Shown here in pieces: positions 34,695 to 45,600 of a stretch of DNA of 64,000 nucleotides. The stretch lies in assembly GCF_041260155.1 (NCBI RefSeq), contig NC_091942.1:14347501-14411500 (forward strand), in the 5' to 3' direction. Under the pieces are notes generated by a model. It was given only the letters and a program-made list of their open reading frames with translations, searched no databases and was not told where the DNA came from. Every line of letters begins with the position of its first letter. The stretch's first letter is position 1. A program made the translations under genes and the position numbers. The DNA comes from Ptychodera flava. Lineage: Eukaryota; Hemichordata; Enteropneusta; Ptychoderidae.

Positions 34695-35500
34695 TTAAAT
34701 AAACTCGGTCCCATCTAAAAATGATTGCATAAAATAAAGAAAGCTTTGATTTACGGTGTATCGACAGCGTTTGATGATCTTGTCTTGGTAGTTTCCCCCC
34801 AAGCAGGGTTCCACCTGAATGTCCTTGATATCCAAAATCTCGGGCGTGTTTATTCCTTTTGTGCAACACGCTACATCCTATCATGGTTACTTTTCAACCC
34901 AGAAACTTTGACAATTGACATCCGTAAGAACATCCTTAAATATCCGACAACATCAATGCGAAGTGCAAAAATGCTATTTTCAAAGCTATTTTCAGGCCCT
35001 ATACTTGCGAGGAAAGTTTTCAATCGAAGCCTGTTCATCGTACCTGTTACACACAAGCGACTGTTTTCTCGGATGGCGGAATCCAATTTCTCCCGAATGT
35101 ATCTAAAGTGGGCTATGATATATGTAGGAGAAATTTCCCAGAGTTGAAGTACATGTATATTTCTCCGAATATTTTGACAATCCCCAGGCGAAAATGTAAT
35201 CATCAACTCGTAGGCGTTGAAGCTCTTCAACTGTACACGCTTATACGTGCCGTCTTTCGATACTTGCTCACGAATCTTTCCATCTAAAGTGTGTAAGCAG
35301 TTGCGATTTATCGCTTGTTATTTCTTGTTTTTCGCCCCACCTACCCCCTTCCTAATCGGCAGTCGTGTTTGTCCTATTATCTCCATGCGGCTTCTGATTT
35401 TTCAGTTGTGTTCATATCGGAGCTCGGGCATGACCCAACAACCGAGCTTCAACTTGTGGACCAAGAAAAGTACATGTAGACTTTCCTACCATGTGTAGCG

Positions 35501-35593
35501 CTAGCTCTGCATGACAGGGCTGTGTGTTACCGGCGTTATACGGCCTCCCATGGGAGGACGCCGGTAACACACAGCCCGGCTATGCAGAGCTAG
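35501..35593. repeat. Foldback palindrome with 36-bp arms
   Basis: Arms 35501-35536 and 35558-35593 are reverse complements with about three mismatches, for example CTAGCTCTGCAT and ATGCAGAGCTAG, GGGCTGTGTGTTACCGGCGT and its complement. The 21-nt centre contains a second perfect 14-bp palindrome, CCTCCCATGGGAGG. MITE- or foldback-like; no coding capacity. Confidence 0.9.
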
Positions 35594-36012
35594 TGTAGCG
35601 CGCGTTGAGAAACTACACCAGGTTGTCGAGTCTTCACACCGTGTCTTCATACGAAACGCACTTCTCAGTACACGCAGGTTTTCTCATCTCAAACATACCT
35701 CTTTCCTACTTTGGGTATAAATCCTCAGTCGATTATACCTTATCATAGACCCAAAACACGAAAGAACTGTAAAAGTAATCAGAGTACACCTGAGAAGTGC
35801 ACTTACAGGAGTATCTAATTTACATTCACAACAAGCAATCGGGCTTCATTCTGAAATGTTTAAGTTTAACATAAAATGGGGAAACAGATCTCTGATTTTA
35901 TTGTTCCGTACAGACCACACCTCTTGCATGAAAGCCAGACGAAAGGGAAATTATCGTACGTGTATATGGCCATGCATGTATGTTTGTGATATAAAATGTT
36001 TATACAAGTATT

Positions 36013-36016
36013 GACG

Positions 36017-36050
<34 letters not shown>
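36013..36050. repeat. CAA microsatellite
   Basis: About twelve uninterrupted CAA units. Read on the - strand it gives GTT/TTG/TGT runs, which create artificial homopolymer peptides. Confidence 0.95.
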
Positions 36051-36334
36051 CTAATAACTAGTAATAACAATAGCAATTTTATGGAGATTGTGCACGTGTG
36101 ATCGAATATAAGGTCGGTATTTAAAGCTAGTACGTTTTCACGGATGATCGATGGTGTCAGTAACTGCCTTTGGCGATTACAACGCAACAATGATATCTCA
36201 CGCATTGTGGTTTACCGGTTTACTTGTTTGTCATGCATCGATGTTCGGCTTCTCAACGGTAAGCCTAGCCTGTGAACCTCATTGATGCAGCATCCTCAGC
36301 AGATAAGAATACATTTGCCAGTTCTGGACAGTGC

Positions 36335-36475
36335 ACAGTCACTTGTGATCTATTCCGCTCTCGGACTATATGCGCCCCATAGACGTGTATACATATGCCT
36401 GAGAAAAAGAGGCATATGTACACACGTCTATGGGGCGCATAGTCCAAGAGCGGAATAGATCACATGCGACTGTGG
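36335..36475. repeat. Foldback palindrome with about 66-bp arms
   Basis: Arms about 36335-36400 and 36410-36475 around a 9-nt loop (GAGAAAAAG). They share CACAGTC, GTGATCTATTCCGCTCT and GCGCCCCATAGACGTGT. Only a few mismatches and small indels are seen, so the arms are young or conserved. Confidence 0.9.
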
Positions 36476-37246
36476 ACAGTGTCATTGCCGCATCGCGAAA
36501 AGGCTCGATACTATCTTCTCGCTACCGCACATGCATATTTTATTCACTGTCTCCAGTTACCGGTATCTCCCTTGCAAGTATTCGTCTAGCTCATGACAGC
36601 TGCATCACATAAATTTTACATCACGTTATGAAGCAATACATCACTTGAAAAGACGGGACTGCATTTGTGCTTGTTCTTGGTATTTGAAAAAAAGGTCAGC
36701 TCAAAAGCACGCCCTCTCTCGTCATGGCAAAATTCTTTTCGACGTCGTCTATTAAAATATATATTGCGTATTAAAAAGTTTATGCAACTTGAACATAAAA
36801 CGTGTTGAAAATTATTGCCAGTTTCTTCAAATTTGCATTTAAACAGTAACTGTTACAAGAAGATCTTTCGGGGTTGCTACGGCCTGCCTTCTCACAAATG
36901 GGACTATAAATTACCATTTCTGCCACCAGTGGTAGATTCTGTAATAAACAGGTCTCTTATGCTGTTGTTGCCAATCTGCACTCGAATGAAATTGCACTTT
37001 TTTGTAAGCTACACCCTTTGAATAAACTTCGTCAGAATTCAGCACAAATATTGTTTTTTTAGAATGTGCCAATCTGGAAAAAACACCTCCCAGAGAAATG
37101 ATATTTCTCAGGTCATGATTTTATGCAGTATTCATGACATTTGTGATCTGGATGAAAATCAACTTTTCATACCATTTTACCGCTCAGACATCTTTTCATG
37201 AAAATTTATAAAGTACTATTTACTAGCGCAACCATTCGCCATACCA

Positions 37247-37398
37247 CTTAAACTTTCTGAGTAGTGACAACGTAGAGGGCGCCCTCACCACTCCAAAGAC
37301 CTGAACTGAGAGTTAACGGTAACTTAAACTTTCTGCGTAGTGACAACGTAGAGGGCTCCCTCACCACTCCAAAGACCTGAACTGAGAGTTACCGGTAA
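37247..37398 (+). repeat. 76-bp tandem duplication
   Basis: Two units, 37247-37322 and 37323-37398, differ at three positions (GAG/GCG, GCG/GCT, TAA/TAC). Each contains GTAGTGACAACGTAGAGGGC and CCAAAGACCTGAACTGAGAG. Confidence 0.95.
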
Positions 37399-38088
37399 CT
37401 TGCGTACCCACCACAGCAGAATTGTATTATTAGTAATGATGAACACTTTCATTCAGCTTTGGCTGAAATACATGCAATAGAGCTTCATATCGAATTCGTG
37501 TCAACTTTCAGTCATTTGATTCTGAATTTATGCTCCACGAGGGGTGTTCACATAGTTTCCGTTGATGAAGACTTTCTTATCATGTTTTGTTTATTCATCA
37601 AATGGCAAAAATTGAAGATTTCCCTGATTCACATCCCCTGACCGACTATGAAATCAAGCAAGCATAGTTCTGTATGTGGAGATGGACTCAGACTGGAAGT
37701 GCACATCTCGTCATAGTGGTTTCATGAGATTTTACATGCGTAAAAAAACCCAGAAAAACGCCACCTGTAATGCCCCATTTTGGTAGAACCTACATGTAGT
37801 GGCCACTATTTCTGACAAATGATGACTAAAAATTTTGACACCAAAAGTGAACAAATTGGTTTACATTTTGTCTGTTTTTTGTTTGAACATCTCAGAATTT
37901 GAACGCCGAGGTTGACAAATCTATGATACAGAGATTTGCTATACACTTGCTTTCTGAATAGTCGCCAGTAATGTTTTATCTACCAAAGTGGTAATGTTAC
38001 GTCCATCCCTGTACAGAGAGGCCACCCTCAACAGTGTCTATTCATTCTTTGTCCCCTGGAGAACTACTACACACGTCTGACTCTACCA

Positions 38089-38172
38089 TTAACCCTTTAA
38101 CAGCCAGAAGTTTGGCAAGAACTCGTAAATATCAATTGTGATTTTGGATCTGTTTACAGGGAACTGGGGGTC
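38089..38172 (+). repeat. Short TTAA-type dispersed element, right-truncated
   Basis: It starts TTAACCCTTTAACAGCC and shares GTTTACAGGGAACTGGGGGT with the copy at 39055, but the closing AACAGGTTAA is missing. Confidence 0.55.
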
Positions 38173-39054
38173 AGTAGTCTAGAGTCAAGAGCATTTTGGT
38201 CATAAACTTTGCTTGTGTAATTCCCAATGACCTCTGTGACACGCCACCTTGTATTAACAACAACAGAACAAGACACAATTGCCAGTTTCCGTTTTGTGTA
38301 ATGAACACAATATTTTAATACTGAATACGTCACAACAGACCACTACATTGGAATTCTAAACAAATTTTTTAGATTTGTTTGTAAATCATAATTTCCCTTT
38401 CTGTCCTCACAAAGCATGATTTTCTATTCAAATCAAAGCCAAAAAAACAAAAGAAAAGGAAACGGACAGGAAGAATGACTTACATAATGCATAAAGCTAT
38501 TGTTGTTCATCATACAATGAATTCTGTACATGATTCACCAACTGAGGTGGTCGACAAAACACCAGTATTGTCTAGCTTTTTTCCCTAATACAAACTAAAC
38601 TCTATGCCCATAGAGACTAGGGTCAACTTTGTTGCAGATTTCCTGTGGCAAAGGAAAAAATATCATTGAAGTTCATTTAACATAAAGGTTACGGAGACAG
38701 AAACATTCTCAAAAGAACTACTCCTCAAAATTAAATGAATAAGTGAATACAACAACAGAATAAAGAGAATGGAAGTACTCATAACACTAGACATCTTGTT
38801 TCTTGATTTCTCTCTGTGGTATATGATTACAACCTGACTGTAATGCGCCCTTTAAAAGCCCCTTTTTCAAAAATATAGCTATGAAAAATGGAATAAATGC
38901 CCCACACACTGGTCATTTTATTTTATTTCTACTTTACTGAAATTTTTCTCTTATAATATTTTACCAGAATAGCATGCCCATACTCTTCAACTTTTGAAGT
39001 GAATTACTGACCTTGTGACGTGATTCAGACCCTCCCTAGGACAAGCACATTAAT

Positions 39055-39147
39055 TTAACCCTTTCACAACCATGGTTTTACCCAAACCCATTGTTATCAA
39101 TGGTGATCTTGGACCTGTTTACAGGGAACTGGGGGTGAACAGGTTAA
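39055..39147 (+). mobile_element. Short TTAA-flanked non-autonomous element, best copy (93 bp)
   Basis: TTAACCCTTTC at the left and GAACAGGTTAA at the right form an imperfect 11-bp terminal inverted repeat ending in TTAA. The core ACCCAAACCCATTGTTATCA is shared with the copies at 28173 and 45447. TTAA target sites and CCC- ends are features of piggyBac-type elements; the assignment is inference. Confidence 0.6.
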
Positions 39148-39311
39148 ACCCTGTAAATTGACCACAGAAAATCTTACAATAGGATGTGGGGATTTTGCTG
39201 TGCAGACTACAAATTGCAGCATGTAACCTTTAACCTTTGACCCTCCCCTTTGAGGTTAGCTACTGAAGGGCATAATAGTGTCATATCTTGAAGATAAAGC
39301 TTTATAAATTA

Positions 39312-39317
39312 TTTATT
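39312..39317 (-). terminator. Polyadenylation signal of SHMT
   Basis: AATAAA on the - strand, about 160 nt after the SHMT stop codon. Confidence 0.6.
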
Positions 39318-39475
39318 AATGACAGAAGGTGATATGATACTGAGATAAAAGACATTGTTGTGGAAAATGGGTAGACTCGGAAACTTAAAAGAAATAACGC
39401 TCTCATAATTGAGGGAAAATAATATCCAATAGCAGGTATTACTGCTAGCTGCTGAGCTGGTGATATTTTTTTTCT

Positions 39476-39642
39476 TCAAGGTAAAGTTTCTCCTGGCAGT
39501 GGGAACTGTGCAGCAAATTCCTCCACCTCTTCCCGGAGGACTTTGATTTTGTCGCCAAAGTTGGGATCGTTGTACAGGGTGTTTTTGAATTCCTTCAATG
39601 TTGGGCCGGACGCTGCTTTGATTTCTTGGGTCAGCTGGATTC
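39476..39642 (-). CDS. SHMT1: SHMT terminal coding exon 7
   Basis: 167 nt from acceptor ctttccag to TGA 39478-39476. It encodes [35 protein letters not shown] and the terminal ETLP. Confidence 0.96.
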
Positions 39643-42600
39643 CTGGAAAGTGAATGTAAGAACAGTTTGTTGGTCAGAAAACTGAAGTAACTTAGTGGCA
39701 AATATTGTGCTTCTGTACAATGATGCTATAGGCAGAATGTGCTAGGAAGATAGATTTATTTGGATTAGCCTTAAATTAAAATTATTGCAATTATACTTTT
39801 CTGATCTACCGTTTGTGTGGGTTCATTTTGAAGCACTTTGAGTAAACACAATTCTCAAGGTCACATTTGTGTGAAAATTGAAAGTTACATCGTGTTCCCT
39901 TCGCACAGAGATGTCAGTCATTCGAATTTCTTGAAATAAAAAAAGTTTGCAACACACTCGAATGATGTATTTATCCTGTATCATGCCAAACTATTCTGCA
40001 TTGTGTCTGTAAAAATGGCAGTATTTATTACAGAAACCTCCAGCTCAAAGTAACCTCATTGAGATCCACTTGCTGAATAGAATATGAATGTTGATGCAAG
40101 AAAAGTTCTTTCATCACTTGGTTTGTCTGCAGGTGGAATTGAGTTGAATTTCAGACTTTAAAGTCCGGCAAGACATCTCTGACTAATACAGTGACACAGG
40201 CATTGATTGCTATAACCGACTCTGACTGAATAATGACCCCCTGCAAACCACAATAGACCCTTTTTATTTCGTCCTTTCATTACATAACACTTCATTCAAA
40301 TAAAGCCATGGGTTACGATTGCCACCCAGCACACATCAGTTTCAGGCCCTGAGGCCAGAGTTATCAACCCCTGCTTCTCGAGACATGTTTATGTATGGTC
40401 ACATCACAAAACTTCTCTGAATCATGTCAAACATGATAAGCTAGTGCCTACATTCTACAGGAGGGGAGGCTTTCTTTGTTTTGTTTTGGTTTTTTTTTGG
40501 GGGGGGGAACAAACAGTAAATTTTTTGCATTGTATATTACACATGGTGTCTACCATGGAACTTGTGATTCAGCTGTAAATAAAATTGTGGGAAGTCTTTT
40601 TGTACCAATACAATGAAAACAGAGGCAGGACCAGGATAAACAAGAGTAATGGCAAATGCTTTCAATAAATACCTCGATGGATGTACTCTACAACTTTCAC
40701 AAAGTGATTATTAATAAATTTTCTTGATGTCAGTGCCGGGGCACCCAGACGCAGACCACCTGGTTTCAGGGCACTCTTGTCTCCTGGGCAGGTGTTCTTG
40801 TTGCACGCAATGGACACTGCTTCAAGAACTTTCTCAGCTCGGTTGCCGTCCAGACCGATGGGTCGGAGGTCCAGCAGGATAAGGTGATTGTCAGTGCCAC
40901 CTATGGAAGAAAGAAATTGTAAAAATGTGACAAAAACTCAAAACAATATGTGCAGCATACTATTTTCTTGGTATACTCGAAGTAAATGAGATGAACAAAC
41001 ATCATATACGCACAGACTAGTCTATCAAGATGCATATAAAACAAAATGTTCAAATACGTATAAAGCAAACAATTTTCAGCCAACCAATATCTGTATCCGA
41101 ATGTTTGCTTCGCTGTACATGTAGTCATACTGATGAAACGGCATCACGGCATTAGACACTCACAATGCACAGTCAAATTTTGCCCTTTCAATTCATTTTT
41201 CAATGTTTGACCAAGTCAACAATACAATGTGCAACAATATTTGTTATTAGACCAATATTTGACCTTTATGAAAAGCATTCCATTGTAGATTGCCTTACTT
41301 AATTTTTCCGAGGTCAAAGTCAGCTCATGTCATACGATGTGAAAGCTGAGCAATTATCCACTCGTGTGCTCCCTCACATTGATTTGTCAGTTTTCAAACC
41401 ATGTCAAGTATGGGTCAGAGTTGAAAGGTCAAAGATATGAAGCTCAAGTTCTAATCACACCATTAACTTGCCACATATAGGTCATCCTGATATACAATAT
41501 CGGTCAGCAAGTTAGTAAACAAATACTGCAAATGAAAAAAAAAACAAATCAGACCTGTGGCAATTGTGTATCCTCTTGAGATGAGTTCATCACTCATTGT
41601 CTTGGCATTGCTGATGACTTGCTCACAATAGGTGCGGAATGCCGGTCTCTTAGCTTGCTGCAGAGCTACCGCTACAGCTGTCAAGTATCAAAATTGTGTT
41701 CACATTGTACTATTAATAATGCATTACTACTGCATTGTTGTTGGGCTATAATTTATTACCTTTTTTTGACCATTACAGTTTTATGATATAAGCATCAGTA
41801 AACAATATCATCTTGGGATGTTACCATAAAAATATGGCAGTAAAATGCACAGCTCCATCAAAAATGGGGAGAGATATATGTCTGCAGCAAATAAATATGC
41901 TGAAAAAGTATGATTACCGGGAGGCAACTGTTACTGACCTTTCTGTATTTCAGAAACTATTCAGTAAAAACTCTGGTACTTATGGAAATGATCTTCAAAA
42001 ACTCTTGAAGTCTGAAACCAGGCTGAAATACCTGCTCGTTTTACTGCTGCATACCAAGGGGCTGTCATATTGATATAAACTAGGATATTTCAGAAAGCAA
42101 AATAATCAGTGGAAACGAGAAACAAAACTTTTAATATTTATTCAAATTCCTATCTATTTGTCAATAAATATTTTTACCACTGAGATCACATTTGTTGCCT
42201 TTGATGTGAAACGGGGTCTCAATGTTTATTAGAGTAAGACCTACCTCCAATGGCATGGTTGTGAGGTCCTCCTTGCAATCCAGGGAATACTGCCCCGTTG
42301 ATCTTCTCTTCCAGATCATACATCACTTGCTTTCCATTATTCAATGTCTTACGCACACCTGAATGAGAGCAAATAAATATAAGCAAAACTGCAGATTACT
42401 GGGCCCACACCGAGTGTTTTTACAAAGTGAACCTACTTCTATCAGAGTCTAGTTACTTATCAAATCTACCATTAAAGTTGCCAGTGAAAGGTTATGTTTG
42501 AAAAATACGCAGGTTTAAGTAAATAATCATCTTTCTTGAAAATCGCTAGAACAATTTTTTTTATGAAATGCGATTTGCAGATATCAGAGAATTGCAATCG

Positions 42601-45600
42601 TACATTTCTCACTAAACAGGTCATTGCATTAAAAAACACAGGTTGCTGTCAACAGACAATATCCTGATAAATTTTCTTTTGAACCGTACATAGATAACTT
42701 ATTTTCTTGATTTCCACATAATACAGGTGCTAACAAAATATCACTGTCTTCTTTCCTGCTCAAATATTTGAATAACCTGCAAAAAAAATGCCTGACAAAC
42801 ATTTCTTTTCGTATTTCGTATTCGTATTTTTTGCATTCGTATCAAAGATTCAATTGTGATGTCATTTGGAGACAGCTCTATACACAGTATCCGTATCTAT
42901 CAGACTGATTTCTCGTATGATTTACTGTAGTAGAAGTGACTCGTACAACAAATATAGAACATCAGAAAATGTCTGTGAGAAACCCTGCAGTCAATCAAAT
43001 TTCACTAAAGAAATGAATTTGGCACGAAAAAAATGTTTATCAGGAAAACTGATTTCTAACTTACCCTTTCTGTAGAAGATCATTCCAGACCTGGGCCCAC
43101 GCAGGGTCTTGTGTGTGGTGGTGGTCACAATGTCACAGTGATCGAACGGCGACGGAATAACTTTGGCGGCCACCAATCCGCTGATGTGAGCCATGTCAGC
43201 CAAAAGCAGAGAACCGTTCTCGTCAGCTATGGTACGCATGGTGGCGTAGTCAATGTGCCTTGAGTAACAGCTGACACCTATGAAAGCAAAAATTGCCGAG
43301 TCAGTTCAAAATCAATGGTGGAGTTTCTCAAAACAATAGAAGTTAATGATGTGATACACAGAAAAGGATTGCCTAAACATGAAAATTTTTCCTTTCTAAA
43401 AATCAGCAGCACAATATGTGCCTTGAAATACATTACTTTCATTTGAATACTTAAGTAAACAAGCCATGAAATAATTGTGAAAAAATGTACATTTTGTCCA
43501 TATCTGTCAATGATCTGTACTTTGTAAAAGATTTCAGAGATTTGTATGCTCAAAACTATGTTATCATGGGCTAGTATTAACCTTTGGATATCAGAAAAGC
43601 TAGGTCACATTGCATATTTTTGATATTAGCATATTTATGCTGACAATGTTCGTTGAAGTCAGCGTGTGTACAGATGGCTAACATCTACAATGGTCGATTT
43701 TTGTCAATACTTGAGATTGCACGAAGAATTGGCTATCGCTGTTTATGCCTTCTGCTACATCCCTATTGTTACTTTTCCTCCATAGTGATTATCTCCCTAC
43801 ACCTTTTGTGAAACTATCTATGGAGACAGAATTGTTTAAAAGCAGAAAAAGTTGAACAACTGGGATTTTTTGATGCGCCGTTCTCACATAAGATGACTGT
43901 AACATCTGCCTGTACTGTCAAGTACTGGACGCTGTATTTCATGTCCAGTTTGCAAGAATTGTCTTTTTTACGAGAAAGCTCTTCACTTTGAACAAGTCAT
44001 CGTTGATGACACAGTCCCCACTTGTTAATGGGTACTTTGATTACATGTCCTCAGAGAGGATAGAGTCCTCTTTATTAATTAGGTCTGTGATAAAAATACT
44101 TTGATACATATAGCGCTCAATGGCCAAGAATGACCTACATACAAGAAAGACCTACATATGTATGACATAGGTTAATGTCCTTGTACCAACTTTGAATAAA
44201 ATCGGTTGAGATATGCCTGAGTATTATGGCTCTGTACATGAAAAAATTGTAACAAAATGGCCGCACGGCAGCCATATTGGATCGTATCACATAACAAATT
44301 GACATGCATATGTATGACAGTAGTCAATCTCCTTGTACCAACTTTGAATAAATTCGCTTGATACATGTCTGAGTATTATGGCTCTGTACATGAAAACATC
44401 ATAATAAAATGGCTGCCTAGCGGCCATATTGGATCGTATCACATAACAAATAGACGTACATATGTGTGACATAGGTCAATGTCCTTGTACCAACTTGGAA
44501 TAAAATCGGTTGAGATATGCCTGAGTTTTGGCTCTATACATGAAAAAATTGTAATAAAATGGCCGCCTGGCGGCCATATTGGATCGTATCACAAAATAAA
44601 TTGACGTGCATATCTATGACATTGGTCAATGTCCTTGTACCAACTTTGAATAAAATTGGTTGAAACATGTCTGAGTTATGGCTCTGTACATGAAAAAATC
44701 GTAATAAAATGGCCGCCAGGCGGCCATATTGGATCGTATCACAAAACAAATACTCTTGCATATCTATGACATTGGTCAATGTCTTTGTACCAACTTTGAA
44801 TAAAATTGGTTCAAACATGTCTGAGTTATGGCTCTGTACATGAAAAAATTGTAATAAAATGGCCGCCTGGCGGCCATATTGGATCGTATCACAAAACAAA
44901 TCGACATGCATATCTATGACATTGGTCAATGTCCTTGTACCAACTTTGAATAAAATCGGTTGAAACATGTCTGAGTTATGGCTCTGTACATGAAAAATCG
45001 TAATAAAATGGCCGCCTTGCGGCCATATTGGATCTTATCACAAAACAAATCGACGTTCATATGTATTACATATGAAGTAATATTTGTACCAAGTTTGAAT
45101 GAAATCGCTTCAGGCATCTCTGACATATCTGCGTGAACGGACCGGACGCACGGACGGACGCACACACGCACGCACGCACGCACGCACGACGCACGCACGG
45201 ACATGACCAAACCTATAAGTCCCCCGGACGGTGTCCGTGGGGACTAATAAACACCAAATTTACCTTCTTATTTTGTTCGGTCACTACAGGTAGGCATGTG
45301 CATTAGAAAATTGCTGGAATGACCAAGACATAAATACCACACTCAGTCTAACTGAAAATCTTTCAAACTTTGTATGAAGAATGTTCAATTCATGAGATTC
45401 CTATTATTTTTCAGCACTTTGGTGACCATCCAAAATTATGAGAAAATAACCTGTTCATCCCCAATTCCCTATAATGGGTCCATATTCACCATGGATAACA
45501 ATGGGTTTGGGCCAAACCATGGTGGTGGAAGGGTTAAAATATTGTCTTTTGATGAGAAGAGTACCACACAACACTCGGTGAAAGTGACGCTTTCTTCCAA

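Larger units (their letters stand above)
33374..39475. other. Intergenic region between PRKAR1 and SHMT
   Basis: It contains the presumed PRKAR1 promoter (33374-34000, CpG-containing, with the CRE), a possible small transcription unit (34003-34720), two foldback palindromes (35501-35593 and 36335-36475), a CAA microsatellite (36013-36050), a 76-bp tandem duplication (37247-37398) and two TTAA-type elements (38089-38172 and 39055-39147). The SHMT 3' UTR occupies about 39300-39475. No recognised protein domain is present. Confidence 0.6.
39643..43064 (-). other. SHMT introns 3-6
   Basis: Introns 39643-40672, 40901-41554, 41678-42244 and 42359-43064. They are AT-rich; a T-then-G homopolymer lies at about 40490-40507. 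No additional exon or structured element is seen. Confidence 0.65.

Noticed and set aside
34725..35230. Overlapping open frames of 140 (+) and 119 (-) codons
   Set aside because: Neither has a recognisable domain, splice context or composition that favours one strand; no supported start.
35951..36205. - strand frame containing a poly-Cys run
   Set aside because: Artefact of the CAA microsatellite read on the opposite strand.
44534..44968. Long periodic - strand open frame (144 codons) with 50-residue repeats
   Set aside because: It is the 150-bp satellite read in a frame that stays open because the period is a multiple of three; no protein signature.
44110..45060. CRISPR-like regular array
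   Set aside because: The units are contiguous 150-bp satellite copies without unique spacers, in an animal intron.
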